64,000 bases of DNA from Xanthomonas campestris pv. phormiicola. GTDB lineage: Bacteria; Pseudomonadota; Gammaproteobacteria; Xanthomonadales; Xanthomonadaceae. The DNA is taken from NCBI GenBank assembly GCA_025666215.1, contig CP102593.1, positions 4,477,001 to 4,541,000 on the forward strand, given 5' to 3'. The position numbers were made by a program, and so were the translations under genes. Under the pieces are notes generated by a model. It made no database searches, had not been told where the DNA came from, and saw only the letters and a program-made list of their open reading frames with translations. This document shows positions 43,695-51,462 of the stretch, piece by piece; within the stretch, counting starts at the first letter, position 1; every line of letters starts with the position of its first letter.

Positions 43695-44587
43695 CCCGCG
43701 ATCTCGACAAACAGATCCTCGAGCGCCAGGGTTTCGATACGCACACCCGCCATGTCCGCGCTGATCGGCCAATGGCCCGCCGCATCGCGCTCGATCACGA
43801 GACTGAGACTACCGTCGTCGAGCTCGCGGCGGCTCAGCGCACCGGCGGGCGCGGCATGCAAGGCTGGCTGCGACAGCACGGCGCGCGCGTACTGCTCCTT
43901 GGTTTCATCAACACCGCAGTTGAGCAGTATCCGCCCTTCGTGCAGGAAGGCGACCTCATAAGCGACACGCTCGAGATCCGACACAATGTGCGTGGAGAAC
44001 AGAACCGTCGTTTCGAATTCCGCCGCCCTCAGTGCGATTTCCCGCAGCAGCTGGCGCCGTGCCACCGGATCGAGTGCAGCGGCGGGTTCATCCAGCACGA
44101 GCAGGTCGGGCTGCGACGCCAGCGCGCGGATCAGGTCCACGCGCTGGCGCTCGCCGGGCGAGAACTTGCCAAGCGCGCGGCCTGACGGAATGTCCCATTG
44201 TCGCAGCATCTTCCGGACGAATGCCGCGTCCCATCGGGGATAGAACGCGCCCACGTAATTCAGCATCTGCTCGGCGGTCAGCCACGCTAGGGCCTCGGGC
44301 TGTTGAGGGACATATCCGATGCGGGCCTTGGTGGCATCGGACAGCCTGAGCGCTGGCTCGCCGTAGACGCGCACCGATCCACTTGCGGGTTCAAGCAGGC
44401 CAAGCATCGCGCGAATCAGCGTCGATTTCCCTGCGCCGTTGCGGCCGATCAAACCCATGACGGAGCCACGCTGCAAGACAAGATCCAAGCCGCTCAGCAC
44501 GCGCGACCGCTCATAGCCATGCGTCAGCCCCCGTATCGCAAGCGGAACGTCGGCAGTTTCCATGTCTATAAATCCCGTGGCATTCAT
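43691..44587 (-). CDS. ABC ATPase, YtrB/BcrA-like
   Basis: A 298-residue ATPase. Start MNATGFIDMETADVPLAIRG follows GAGGGAAA. Walker A GRNGAGKST, Walker B LLVLDEPAAALDP and H-loop VLFSTHIVSDLERVAYEV are present. The signature motif is FSPGERQRV, where LSGGQ is usual, a degeneration also seen in YtrB-type proteins. It is the first structural gene after the GntR gene (33-bp gap), with the membrane protein overlapping its stop, and so forms the first transporter of the locus. It belongs to cell-envelope stress or peptide-efflux ABC systems by neighbourhood. Confidence 0.9.
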   Translation of the reverse strand: MNATGFIDMETADVPLAIRGLTHGYERSRVLSGLDLVLQRGSVMGLIGRNGAGKSTLIRAMLGLLEPASGSVRVYGEPALRLSDATKARIGYVPQQPEALAWLTAEQMLNYVGAFYPRWDAAFVRKMLRQWDIPSGRALGKFSPGERQRVDLIRALASQPDLLVLDEPAAALDPVARRQLLREIALRAAEFETTVLFSTHIVSDLERVAYEVAFLHEGRILLNCGVDETKEQYARAVLSQPALHAAPAGALSRRELDDGSLSLVIERDAAGHWPISADMAGVRIETLALEDLFVEIAG

Positions 44588-44620
44588 TGGATTTCCCTCA
44601 TCTACGCACCGGTGCCGGCG

Positions 44621-45010
44621 TCACCGATCTTGCCCCATCAATTTGCCGAGGCGCTGCAATACCGGCGCCGTCGGCAGTTCCAGTTCCTTCGACTGACGGG
44701 CCACGTCGATCAGCAGTTCTTCGATCAGGGCCATACGCTGGGCCTGCGACAACGTTTTTTCGTGAGCCGCCGCGACCGCCATCCCCTTGCCGCGAAGCCG
44801 TTCCAGCAGCCCCTCCGCTTCGGCCATGCCATACGCCCGCGAGACCGTCATTGGGTTGATGGCATGAAACCCCGCCACGTCGCGCACCGACGGAAGTAAT
44901 TGCCCAGGCACGAGCTGTCCTCCTGCAATCAGGCGGCGCAGCTGTTCCACGATCTGCCGATAGATGGGCTCGGCTGACGTTGGCTGGATGGAGAAGACCG
45001 AGGCGTTCAT
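44621..45010 (-). CDS. GntR-family (YtrA subfamily) repressor
   Basis: A 129-residue regulator, the short size of the YtrA group, with winged HTH QPTSAEPIYRQIVEQLRRLI, then GQLLPSVRDVAGFHAINPMT, VSRAYGMAEAEGLLERLRGK. It has only a short C-terminal helical tail for dimerisation and no large ligand domain. A GTGTAT-N10-ATACAC repeat abuts its ATG, and the matching repeat overlaps the promoter of the next operon. It therefore very likely represses both its own operon and the ABC/TldD operon. YtrA-type proteins commonly respond to cell-wall-active peptides. Confidence 0.9.
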   Translation of the reverse strand: MNASVFSIQPTSAEPIYRQIVEQLRRLIAGGQLVPGQLLPSVRDVAGFHAINPMTVSRAYGMAEAEGLLERLRGKGMAVAAAHEKTLSQAQRMALIEELLIDVARQSKELELPTAPVLQRLGKLMGQDR

Positions 45011-45046
45011 GTGTATTATGACAACAATACACAAACGAACTGTCAA
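45011..45046 (-). promoter_or_regulatory. GntR operator abutting its own start codon
   Basis: GTGTAT-N10-ATACAC at 45011-45032 ends at the base before the ATG, leaving no room for a ribosome site. TTGACA lies at 45041-45046 and CATAAT at 45015-45020 on the minus strand. The transcript may be leaderless, beginning at or near the ATG. Confidence 0.65.
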
Positions 45047-45141
45047 GCGCGGCTGCAGCTGCCTTTTCCGCGGCGAAGACGGCTGATGTGTCGCAGGCAA
45101 CCTCCAGCGTGCGATGAACGTATCGCGTCCTGGCGTCCGTT

Positions 45142-45420
45142 TCATCGGAACGGGTTCAAGTTGCCTCCTGCCGCTTTTCTGGGGATCGTGCGCAGCAGTG
45201 GCCGCAGGCGTGCCACGCCTGCCCGCTGACACGTTCTCGCCCAACCAAGTAGCCATTCCTTCGAGCGTAGCTGTAGCCTGTTCCAGCCCCCCAGGATGGC
45301 GTAGGCAGCGCGCGGCGAGAAGCCGTGGGGCAAGTCCACCCGCACCTTTGTGATGGCGGCTGGCTTACGCGCCAGCATCTCTTCGATGACCAGCGCGGCA
45401 GTCGGCGCGTAGCCAACCCG
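45142..45420 (-). pseudogene. 3' remnant of a HipA-like gene (copy B)
   Basis: Minus-strand frame reads GYAPTAALVIEEMLARKPAA, then ITKVRVDLPHGFSPRAAYAI, LGGWNRLQLRSKEWL. It resembles the IEEMLARxxxAIxxVxxxLPxGFxxxVAxxILGG end of HipA-type kinases. No start or kinase core is present. The DNA at 45249-45390 matches copy A at 27903-28026 in several blocks, so both came from the same ancestral gene. It lies directly after the broken end of the Fic gene. Confidence 0.5.
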
Positions 45421-45442
45421 CTAAGCCGTGCCGTTGAAGTGC

Positions 45443-46153
45443 CTACGCGGGGTGCAGTGCGTCGAGATCGCCCTTCTGCGTGCGCTCCAACACCGCGTAG
45501 TACGCGCTGCGTTCGCGCTGGATCTGCGCCGACAGACTGTAGAAGCGTTGCGGGCTGCCATCGGCGCGCACCAGCAGCAGATCGCCCACGGCACGCGCAA
45601 TGCGGCCGTTGCCGTCGTCGAACGGATGCAGGGTCACGAACCACAGGTGGCCGAGACCGGCCTTGAGCAGCGCCGGCGCGTCCCGGCTGTCGTTGAGCCA
45701 GCGCAGGAACACGGCCATCTCGCTATCGAGTCGCGCCGCCGGCGGGGCCTGGTAGTGGACGCGCTGGCGCCCCACCGGACCGGACACCACCTGCATCGGC
45801 CCATTGGCATCGTCGCGCCAGGCGGCCACCTTGCGCCGGCTCAGGCCGGAATAACCGGTGGGAAACAGCGCGGCGTGCCAGCCGAACAGCCGTTCGGCGG
45901 TGAGCGGCTGCACGGCATTGGCGTTGGCGTCCAGCACCATGTCCACCACGCCTTCCACGTGCCGATCGACGGGCGCCAGCGCCGCCACCTCCACGCCCAG
46001 CCGGCGCGCCACGGACGAACGCACCGAAGCCACGTTCAACACCTCGCCCTCGATGGCGCTGGTCTTGACCACGTCCTCGGTCAGCGCCGCTAGGCTGTAG
46101 CGCCAGGTCGGCCAGTCCTTGCGTTGCCAGAGGCAGGGCGTTTCACCGCGCAT
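45443..46153 (-). pseudogene. Fic-domain gene with internal and C-terminal deletions
   Basis: 236 residues. The active motif HPFDDGNGRIAR and the upstream inhibitory motif TSAIEGE ((S/T)xxxEG) show a class II Fic AMP-transferase. Proteins of this group begin with a ~80-residue DUF4172-like region. Here WQRKDWPTWRY jumps directly to SLAALTEDVVKTSAIEGE, so about 50 residues are missing. The usual end after QKGDLDxTxWLEWFL is replaced by DALHPA and a stop, and a HipA-like remnant starts right behind. The catalytic loop is intact, so weak activity cannot be excluded, but two losses point to decay. Its promoter carries an array of a 10-bp motif. Confidence 0.65.
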
Positions 46154-46155
46154 GA

Positions 46156-46232
46156 TGCGGCGATTATGGGAGCGATTCGCCGCAGCACAATCGCCGCACT
46201 TTTTGCGGTGATTGGGGCCGCCAATCGCCGCA
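46156..46232. repeat. Five copies of TGCGGCGATT around the Fic start
   Basis: TGCGGCGATT or its complement occurs at 46156, 46174 (one mismatch), 46189, 46204 (one mismatch) and 46223, within 77 bp. The pair at 46189 and 46204 forms a hairpin. The array overlaps the start region of the Fic gene and looks like a multi-site operator. Confidence 0.65.
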
Positions 46233-46402
46233 CAGCATCCGCATTGCCCGCAGGGGACGGCGATGTACGCCGTGCGAGGAGGCGACTCCGTCAAAGGGGA
46301 CGGCGTGTAGTGACGGCGCGGCCAGCGCCGCGCCGTCTCCACCCATTGAGCGATTCGGCACCAGCCGGCCACCCCAGCAACGCCACCGCCAGAACCGAGC
46401 GG

Positions 46403-46834
46403 CTACGGTGCCCCGCTGGACCTGCGTCGCGTCTTCGCCACAGGCGGCGGCGCCACCGGCACGGCCGTGATCAGCAGGGCGCCATTGGCCATCGTGATGC
46501 GTACCTTGCCGCCCACCGCGAAGCCCAGGCCTTCCAGCCACAGGCCATGCAAGCGCAGGCTGGGCACCTGCCGCCCGACCCGCATGCCATTGCGGTCCAC
46601 ATCGTAGTAGCGATAGCCGATGGTACATTGCGTGGGCCGGCGCGGGATCGAGCGCCTGGGCGCGGTGACCTTGTCGGCATCGGGGCACACAGGCGGCGCC
46701 GACGCGCCAGGTAATGGTTCAGCGGCAATCACGTCTAAGGGATCGGGCGATTCGAGCTTGAGCCAGCAGGGCGGCGCCTTGACGGCGCGGCGATGGGATT
46801 TGGTCTTTGGGCGAGCGGCAACACTACCGGACAT
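46403..46834 (-). CDS. SymE-like toxin protein
   Basis: A 143-residue protein. The start at 46834 (MSGSVAARPKTKSHRRAV) has GGAGG 5 bases upstream. The C-terminal part reads VGRQVPSLRLHGLWLEGLGF, then AVGGKVRITMANGALLITAV, the SymE domain. SymE proteins have an AbrB-like fold and the E. coli member is an SOS-induced toxin held down by antisense RNA SymR. The N-terminal ~80 residues (KAPPCWLKLESPDPLDVIAA) are longer and unlike E. coli SymE, and could be a separate region. An antisense RNA in the 5' region is possible but cannot be shown from sequence. Confidence 0.7.
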   Translation of the reverse strand: MSGSVAARPKTKSHRRAVKAPPCWLKLESPDPLDVIAAEPLPGASAPPVCPDADKVTAPRRSIPRRPTQCTIGYRYYDVDRNGMRVGRQVPSLRLHGLWLEGLGFAVGGKVRITMANGALLITAVPVAPPPVAKTRRRSSGAP

Positions 46835-47058
46835 GACGTCCTCCATTTGAGTGGGAGTCGCCAAGTGATTTCGAGAGACCAAACCCGGCTGCGGAATTTG
46901 CCGCGGCAAGTAAATAATTACTCGATCAAAATAAGCTGTCAACGCTTGAAGCAGGACGCCTGTAGACATCTGCAGAACATCCTGCCAGTACGAAATAAAT
47001 CAACCTGACACAGATATCTCGATGCAGAAAGCCCCGCTCCGCAGGGCGCTACGTATAC

Positions 47059-48282
47059 CTACTTCCGGAATCGATCAAACAAAACCACATTGGAAGTGGA
47101 GTCCGCAATAGTAGAAGACGACACATCCGTTAGCTCCCGCCGTTTGATTGCCAACTCCACGATGTCAGCCTTCTTTCCGGACAGATACCCGATCGGCAGT
47201 CCGAACATGCTTTCCACATCGCGGGCCGAGATGCCCAGCATGTCAGCTAAGCCGTCAGCTCGGATCACGCCTTCGTTGATCAGCAGCTCCATGGTGCGCC
47301 TGAGTAGTCGTGGCTCCTCCGGAGTACGCTCATCGTCCAGCGGCTCGCGCTTATTGCCCCACTTTGCCGAACGGTGCTTGATGAGACGCAGGTAATCTTC
47401 CTCCGAGATGACACCCAGCGCGCGCAGCCGCATGATCATGGCCGCTACGGAAACACCCCAACGCTGCTTGAGGAAGACCAATGCCTGTAGCGAAACAGGG
47501 GTGGACACTTCAGCCACGAATCCGCGTGCTGGCAACAGGAAGGCGCCGGCAAAACGGTGCGCCTGCTGCTCCATGAGCTTGTGGCTTGCAGCGTCGCCTG
47601 GAGCCTCGATATGGCGATGCAAAACAAGATGACCAAGCTCATGCGCAGCGTCGAACCGACTACGGAACGCATTGCCCTTGTCAGCACAAAGCAGGACGAA
47701 CGGCCGGCCCGATGTGCTCCAAGCGGAAAGTCCTTCAATGCGTGCAATACCGGTTTCCTCCAGCGCCACCACAGCACCCGCATTCTCCAAAAGCAATAAC
47801 GTGTCGCCGACAGGTCCCTCCCCCAAGTTCCACAACTTGCGGCAAGCGTCAGCCGCCTCTTCAACCACGCTGTCCGTGATCTGGGCCAGACGCCTTAGGT
47901 CAAAGCTGGGCAAGTTGACGGCAGGGTAGTCGACGAACTCTTCAAGCTGTGAGGACGCTTCCTCCAGCCATTCCATACGGGCACCAAGCAAGCCGCGCTC
48001 CTGTTTGAGCTGAGCGATGCTGCCGCGGTAATTGGGCTTGGAGGTGGTATTGCGCAAGGGCCGCGTCAGCCATTCGGGCGCAACGCGTAGTTCAGACGCC
48101 ATGGCCTCTAGCATGGTGGGGCTAGGTGCCTGACTGCCCGTACGCCATCGGCTGATGGTGGTATTGGTTACCCCAATGCGGGCCGCCAGCTCTGTTGCAG
48201 AGAAACCACGAACCGATAAGGCTTGGCTCAGCCTGTCCGGCACAAAGTTCCCCACAGAGCGAGTATTTGTGCGCTGGTTCAT
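47059..48282 (-). CDS. XRE-family HTH plus ImmA/IrrE metallopeptidase
   Basis: A 407-residue fusion. Residues ~14-72 form an XRE helix-turn-helix (LSQALSVRGFSATELAARIG, VTNTTISRWRTGSQAPSPTM). The ImmA/IrrE zinc protease follows, with HELGH at 214-218 (DAAHELGHLVLH) and HRFAGAFLLPARGF. Proteins of this kind cut a partner repressor and switch mobile elements, stress regulons or toxin systems. The start overlaps the stop of the upstream gene by 4 bp (48279-48282), so the two proteins probably act as a pair. AT-richer composition than the neighbours suggests transfer. An imperfect GC hairpin follows the stop at about 47028-47048. Confidence 0.85.
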   Translation of the reverse strand: MNQRTNTRSVGNFVPDRLSQALSVRGFSATELAARIGVTNTTISRWRTGSQAPSPTMLEAMASELRVAPEWLTRPLRNTTSKPNYRGSIAQLKQERGLLGARMEWLEEASSQLEEFVDYPAVNLPSFDLRRLAQITDSVVEEAADACRKLWNLGEGPVGDTLLLLENAGAVVALEETGIARIEGLSAWSTSGRPFVLLCADKGNAFRSRFDAAHELGHLVLHRHIEAPGDAASHKLMEQQAHRFAGAFLLPARGFVAEVSTPVSLQALVFLKQRWGVSVAAMIMRLRALGVISEEDYLRLIKHRSAKWGNKREPLDDERTPEEPRLLRRTMELLINEGVIRADGLADMLGISARDVESMFGLPIGYLSGKKADIVELAIKRRELTDVSSSTIADSTSNVVLFDRFRK

Positions 48283-48950
48283 GCGAGCGGGTCTGGCTGT
48301 CCGTCTTCGTTGTCGGTTTTATCGAGCAACTTCTTGACGTTGTTTTTGAGTGTCGGCTTGACGCGATCCTCAACATCCTGACGCTTCTGATAGCGCTGAA
48401 CGAACTGATGGAGATCCTCCCGAAAGACAGGATTGCGCAAGTCCATGCTTTCGTCAGTGACGACAATATGGATTGCGTAATGATCTCCCGCGCCTGCTCC
48501 TTCCGTCACAACAAAAGCGGTCATCTCCACCGGTTCCGTGACCGATAGCTCACCCTCAAACAGATCCGGGTTTATGAGCTTCTTGGCCTGCGCGTTCGGC
48601 TCACACAACTTGACCTTGGTCTTGCTACGCCGAGCGTTATCCCACTTTACTTGTCCCATGTGGACGCGCGCCAGAGTTACCACTCCCACCTTACCGAAGA
48701 CGATCGCGTTTCCACGAAGCGGCTTGTGGAGAATGCCTGCCTCGTCCAATGCGTGGCCCATGGCTTCGTTCAGCAGCAGATGCCGTGCGAAACCCGAAGC
48801 TGTCGATCGGTGCCCGCCCTCAAACCGCAAGCTCAGTGCTTGGGCATCGGCCAGTGCCTGTGGCACCAGACGCTCCAAAGTGAGCCAGAAGCCACGAGGA
48901 ATGTCTGACGACAATTTACTACCAATGATTTCGTGACCACTGACGTTCAA
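48279..48950 (-). CDS. Unrecognised protein coupled to the XRE/ImmA gene
   Basis: A 223-residue protein of no family I recognise, starting MNVSGHEIIGSKLSSDIPRG. It is mostly soluble, with a beta-rich core (NAIVFGKVGVVTLARVHMGQ, VTEPVEMTAFVVTEGAGAGD, HYAIHIVVTDESMDL). The tail is strongly charged (KRQDVEDRVKPTLKNNVKKL, LDKTDNEDGQPDPLA). Its stop overlaps the XRE/ImmA start by 4 bp. The pair may be a two-gene stress or defence module in which this is the substrate or effector of the protease. The gene is preceded by an AT-rich promoter region (48960-49000). Confidence 0.55.
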   Translation of the reverse strand: MNVSGHEIIGSKLSSDIPRGFWLTLERLVPQALADAQALSLRFEGGHRSTASGFARHLLLNEAMGHALDEAGILHKPLRGNAIVFGKVGVVTLARVHMGQVKWDNARRSKTKVKLCEPNAQAKKLINPDLFEGELSVTEPVEMTAFVVTEGAGAGDHYAIHIVVTDESMDLRNPVFREDLHQFVQRYQKRQDVEDRVKPTLKNNVKKLLDKTDNEDGQPDPLA

Positions 48951-49163
48951 GGCAACTCTCCTTTGTCGTGGAAGCGAATTTATATCATTTTTTTTGTCGC
49001 CGCAACCAACCCAACATGTCCCCTATTCAGCGGGCTTGGCGTGAGCCTTGGAAAGCCTCCCCTCTAAGGCTAGACCTCTAAATGCACAATGATCCCCGCC
49101 GCCGCAGGCTTGCATGTGCCTGCATATGTGGCCGTCAACGCGATCCTCTAAGCCCACAGGCCG

Positions 49164-49403
49164 TCACGGCGACAGCTCCCATGCATTGACGATGGGAACT
49201 CCCGTGGACTCGAAATCAGAGACATTGCGCGTGACCACCGCCATGCCATGCACCAGCGCCGTCGCCGCGATAAGCGCGTCGCGCGCCCCCCCCTTGTCGG
49301 GTACGTGCAGCCGAGCGCAGCGTTGCGCCACAGATTCGCATCCGGCCCTGCCGGGCCGCACCTTGCGCAACTCCGCCAGCACGCTGGTGTCGAGCACGTA
49401 CAT
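49164..49403 (-). pseudogene. VapC PIN-domain toxin with internal deletion
   Basis: 79 residues: MYVLDTSVLAELRKVRPGRA, then PDKGGARDALIAATALVHGM, AVVTRNVSDFESTGVPIVNA. The first Asp (LDTS) and the late DALIAATA and TRNVSDF acidic parts of a PIN domain are present. VapC is normally about 130-140 residues and the middle third, including a catalytic acid, is missing. It is probably inactive. The preceding antitoxin is also cut. Confidence 0.7.
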
Positions 49404-49487
49404 CACGAGAGATCAGCCGGCCGGACTCCGATCGTCCGCCCGGCGGCTCGAACTCGATCTCCGCAACGCTCGGCATCGCCAGTGCGT
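49403..49487 (-). pseudogene. VapB-like antitoxin C-terminal fragment
   Basis: Upstream of vapC, ALAMPSVAEIEFEPP continues after a frameshift as RTIGVRPADLS, and its TGA overlaps the VapC ATG, as in VapBC operons. The fragment is cut off exactly at the tRNA-derived repeat starting at 49488. Call is by position and short motif only. Confidence 0.4.
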
Positions 49488-49517
49488 ACCAGGATTCGAA
49501 CCTGGAACCAAAGGATT
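49488..49517 (+). repeat. Distal attachment-site copy (30-bp tRNA 3' repeat)
   Basis: Identical to 51830-51859 over 30 bp and diverging on both sides. It begins ACCAGGATTCGAACC and continues through the T-arm to the anticodon-stem edge. Confidence 0.75.
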
Positions 49518-49558
49518 GTGATACATCAAAATATATATACAAATCAATTATTTATAAG

Positions 49559-49576
49559 CCCCCCCCCCCCCCCCCC
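49559..49576 (+). repeat. 18-base C homopolymer upstream of darT
   Basis: A run of 18 C lies 123-141 bp before the darT start, in otherwise AT-rich flanking DNA. Tracts of this length slip during replication, so tract length may alter darT expression. It may also be imprecisely sequenced. Confidence 0.7.
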
Positions 49577-49699
49577 AAAGGATCACTCCATGAGGCCTGG
49601 ATCGACTACGAGCTTGGGATGCTTTTTCCTAGAGATGCGAGAGCGTGCCATGCTCGTTCGCCTGCCTTAACATGACGGACGTCAAGTGGAAGGATCGGT

Positions 49700-50356
49700 A
49701 TGGCGTACGACTACAAGAGGCTCATTAACCCTGAGCGGGCTCTGATCTTTCGGATCTTGCATCGGGACAACTTGACCTGGGCACTTGACAACGGACTCCA
49801 TTGCGGCAATAGCTCAGTGCTTGCTCCGGGGTGGGTGAGCATTGGCAATCCCGATTTGATCACTAAGCGTAGCTCCCACCCGGTCTCAATTGCGCCGGGA
49901 GGATTCCTGAACGACTACGTGCCCTTCTATTTCACTCCGTTCTCGCCAATGCTCCGCAATATCAGCACAGGTTGGGGAGGCGTACCAAGACGGCCCAATG
50001 AAGAAATCGTGATCCTGGCATCAAGTTTGCTCAGGGTAGCCGCTGACGGGCTTCGCTGGGCGTTTACCGACATGCACGCTTACTATAGGTGGGCGACCTA
50101 CTACAATGACCTTGGCAGCCTCAGTAAAATCGATTGGCCTCTTTTGCAGCGACGTGATTTCAAGCGTGACCCCGACGACCCCGCTAAGTTCGAGCGCTAC
50201 CAAGCGGAAGCTCTGGTCCACCGCCACATGCCCCTCTCATCGCTGACAGGCATTGCATGCTACACAGCACAAATGCAACAGGTCATTGAACAGCAAGTGC
50301 ATAGCCGCGGCCTCAATTTCCCTGTTAAAGCACTACCTAGTTGGTATTTCTCATGA
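49700..50356 (+). CDS. darT: DarT DNA ADP-ribosyltransferase toxin
   Basis: A 218-residue protein after an AAGGA ribosome site. [20 protein letters not shown], then [30 protein letters not shown] and [19 protein letters not shown] are the DarT/DUF4433 motifs. Glu170 in RYQAE is the expected catalytic residue. DarT transfers ADP-ribose from NAD+ to bases in single-stranded DNA (thymidine or guanosine, depending on subtype), blocking replication. As a toxin or phage-defence enzyme it is kept in check by DarG, which overlaps its stop by 4 bp. Composition is AT-richer than the neighbouring operons. Confidence 0.93.
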   Translation: MAYDYKRLINPERALIFRILHRDNLTWALDNGLHCGNSSVLAPGWVSIGNPDLITKRSSHPVSIAPGGFLNDYVPFYFTPFSPMLRNISTGWGGVPRRPNEEIVILASSLLRVAADGLRWAFTDMHAYYRWATYYNDLGSLSKIDWPLLQRRDFKRDPDDPAKFERYQAEALVHRHMPLSSLTGIACYTAQMQQVIEQQVHSRGLNFPVKALPSWYFS

Positions 50357-51432
50357 TCAAGTTCACACAAGGCAACCTACTGGAGGTTCCCGCAGAGGCC
50401 CTCGTCAATACAGTGAACACTGTTGGAGTGATGGGGAAAGGCATCGCCCTCATGTTCAAGGAGCGTTTTCCAGAAAATTTCCGTCGCTATGCAGCTGCGT
50501 GCAAAGCAGGGGATGTACATGTGGGCAAGATGTTTGTCACGGAGGTGTCAGAGCTAGACGGCCCCCGTTGGGTAGTGAATTTCCCTACCAAGCAGCATTG
50601 GAGAGCGGCATCACGATTGGAGTGGATAACGGAGGGTTTACAAGAACTTCGTCACTTTCTAATCGAAAACAAAGTCAAGTCCGTAGCGATACCTCCGCTG
50701 GGCGCAGGAAATGGTGGACTGGAATGGGCTCTCGTACGGCCTCAGATTGAGGCGGCGCTGGGTGATCTCAGCTTGGATGTCCTAGTGTTCGAGCCAACTT
50801 CTAAATACCAGAACGTCGCCAAGCGCGCCGGTGTGGAGAAACTAACCCCAACTCGGGCGCTCATCGCGGAGTTGGTGCGGCGTTACTGGGTTCTTGGTAT
50901 GGATTGCAGTTTGCTTGAGATCCAAAAGTTGGCATGGTTTCTTGAGAGAGCAGTCGGCCGACTCATGCCGGGGAAAGATCTGGAACTGCATTTCGTCGCA
51001 CACAAGTATGGTCCGTACGCGAATCGGCTGGATCATCTATTGAACAACTTAGACGGGAGCTACCTGCACTGCGATAAGCGCATCAGCGATGCCGATCCCT
51101 TCGACGTCATCTGGTTCGACGAGAGCAGGAAGGATTTCCTTCAGGCTTATCTTCGCTCTGAGGCCAAGTCATATGTGCCTGCTCTCGAGGCAACTGCTCA
51201 GCTGATTGATGGATTTGAGTCGCCATTCGGCATGGAGCTGCTAGCGAGCGTGGACTGGCTCCTTTTCAAAGAAGGTGTTGAGCCCACCGTTCCCGCCGTC
51301 AGGGCAGGGTTGAAGAACTGGCAGGAAGGTAGTGGGGCCGCTGAGAGAAAAAATCGGCTCTTTGATGATCAAGCACTTAGTTTCGCGCTTGAACGTCTTC
51401 AGTTGAAAAAAGAAATGCACGCTCTAATGTGA
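50353..51432 (+). CDS. darG: DarG antitoxin with ADP-ribosyl-hydrolase macrodomain
   Basis: A 359-residue protein starting at ATG 50353 ([20 protein letters not shown], then [20 protein letters not shown]). The macrodomain (about 1-150) carries the [12 protein letters not shown] and [13 protein letters not shown] ribose-binding loops and removes ADP-ribose from DNA. The remaining ~200 residues form the C-terminal domain that binds and neutralises DarT ([40 protein letters not shown]). The ATGA overlap with darT (50353-50356) couples their translation. DarTG modules protect against phages by modifying phage DNA. Confidence 0.93.
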   Translation: MIKFTQGNLLEVPAEALVNTVNTVGVMGKGIALMFKERFPENFRRYAAACKAGDVHVGKMFVTEVSELDGPRWVVNFPTKQHWRAASRLEWITEGLQELRHFLIENKVKSVAIPPLGAGNGGLEWALVRPQIEAALGDLSLDVLVFEPTSKYQNVAKRAGVEKLTPTRALIAELVRRYWVLGMDCSLLEIQKLAWFLERAVGRLMPGKDLELHFVAHKYGPYANRLDHLLNNLDGSYLHCDKRISDADPFDVIWFDESRKDFLQAYLRSEAKSYVPALEATAQLIDGFESPFGMELLASVDWLLFKEGVEPTVPAVRAGLKNWQEGSGAAERKNRLFDDQALSFALERLQLKKEMHALM

Positions 51433-51441
51433 GTATGGAGT

Positions 51442-51462
51442 CCGACCACGTTACGTGGTCGG
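51442..51462 (+). terminator. Perfect hairpin ending the darTG operon
   Basis: CCGACCACG / CGTGGTCGG, nine base pairs with a 3-base loop, ten bases after the darG stop. It is followed by GCGCCATAATTT rather than a pure T run. Confidence 0.65.

Noticed and set aside
46156..46232. The 10-bp motif array as a CRISPR array
   Set aside because: Units are only 10 bp, in both orientations and with irregular short spacing, so a protein-binding array fits better.
49114..49521. Short open frame ending in GFEPGTKGL
   Set aside because: The ending is a translation of the tRNA-derived repeat and the rest has no motif. Another frame over the tRNA at 51594-51863 has the same cause.
49559..49576. The C tract as part of a CRISPR or repeat array
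   Set aside because: It is a single homopolymer with no spacers or repeats, and no cas gene is in the window.
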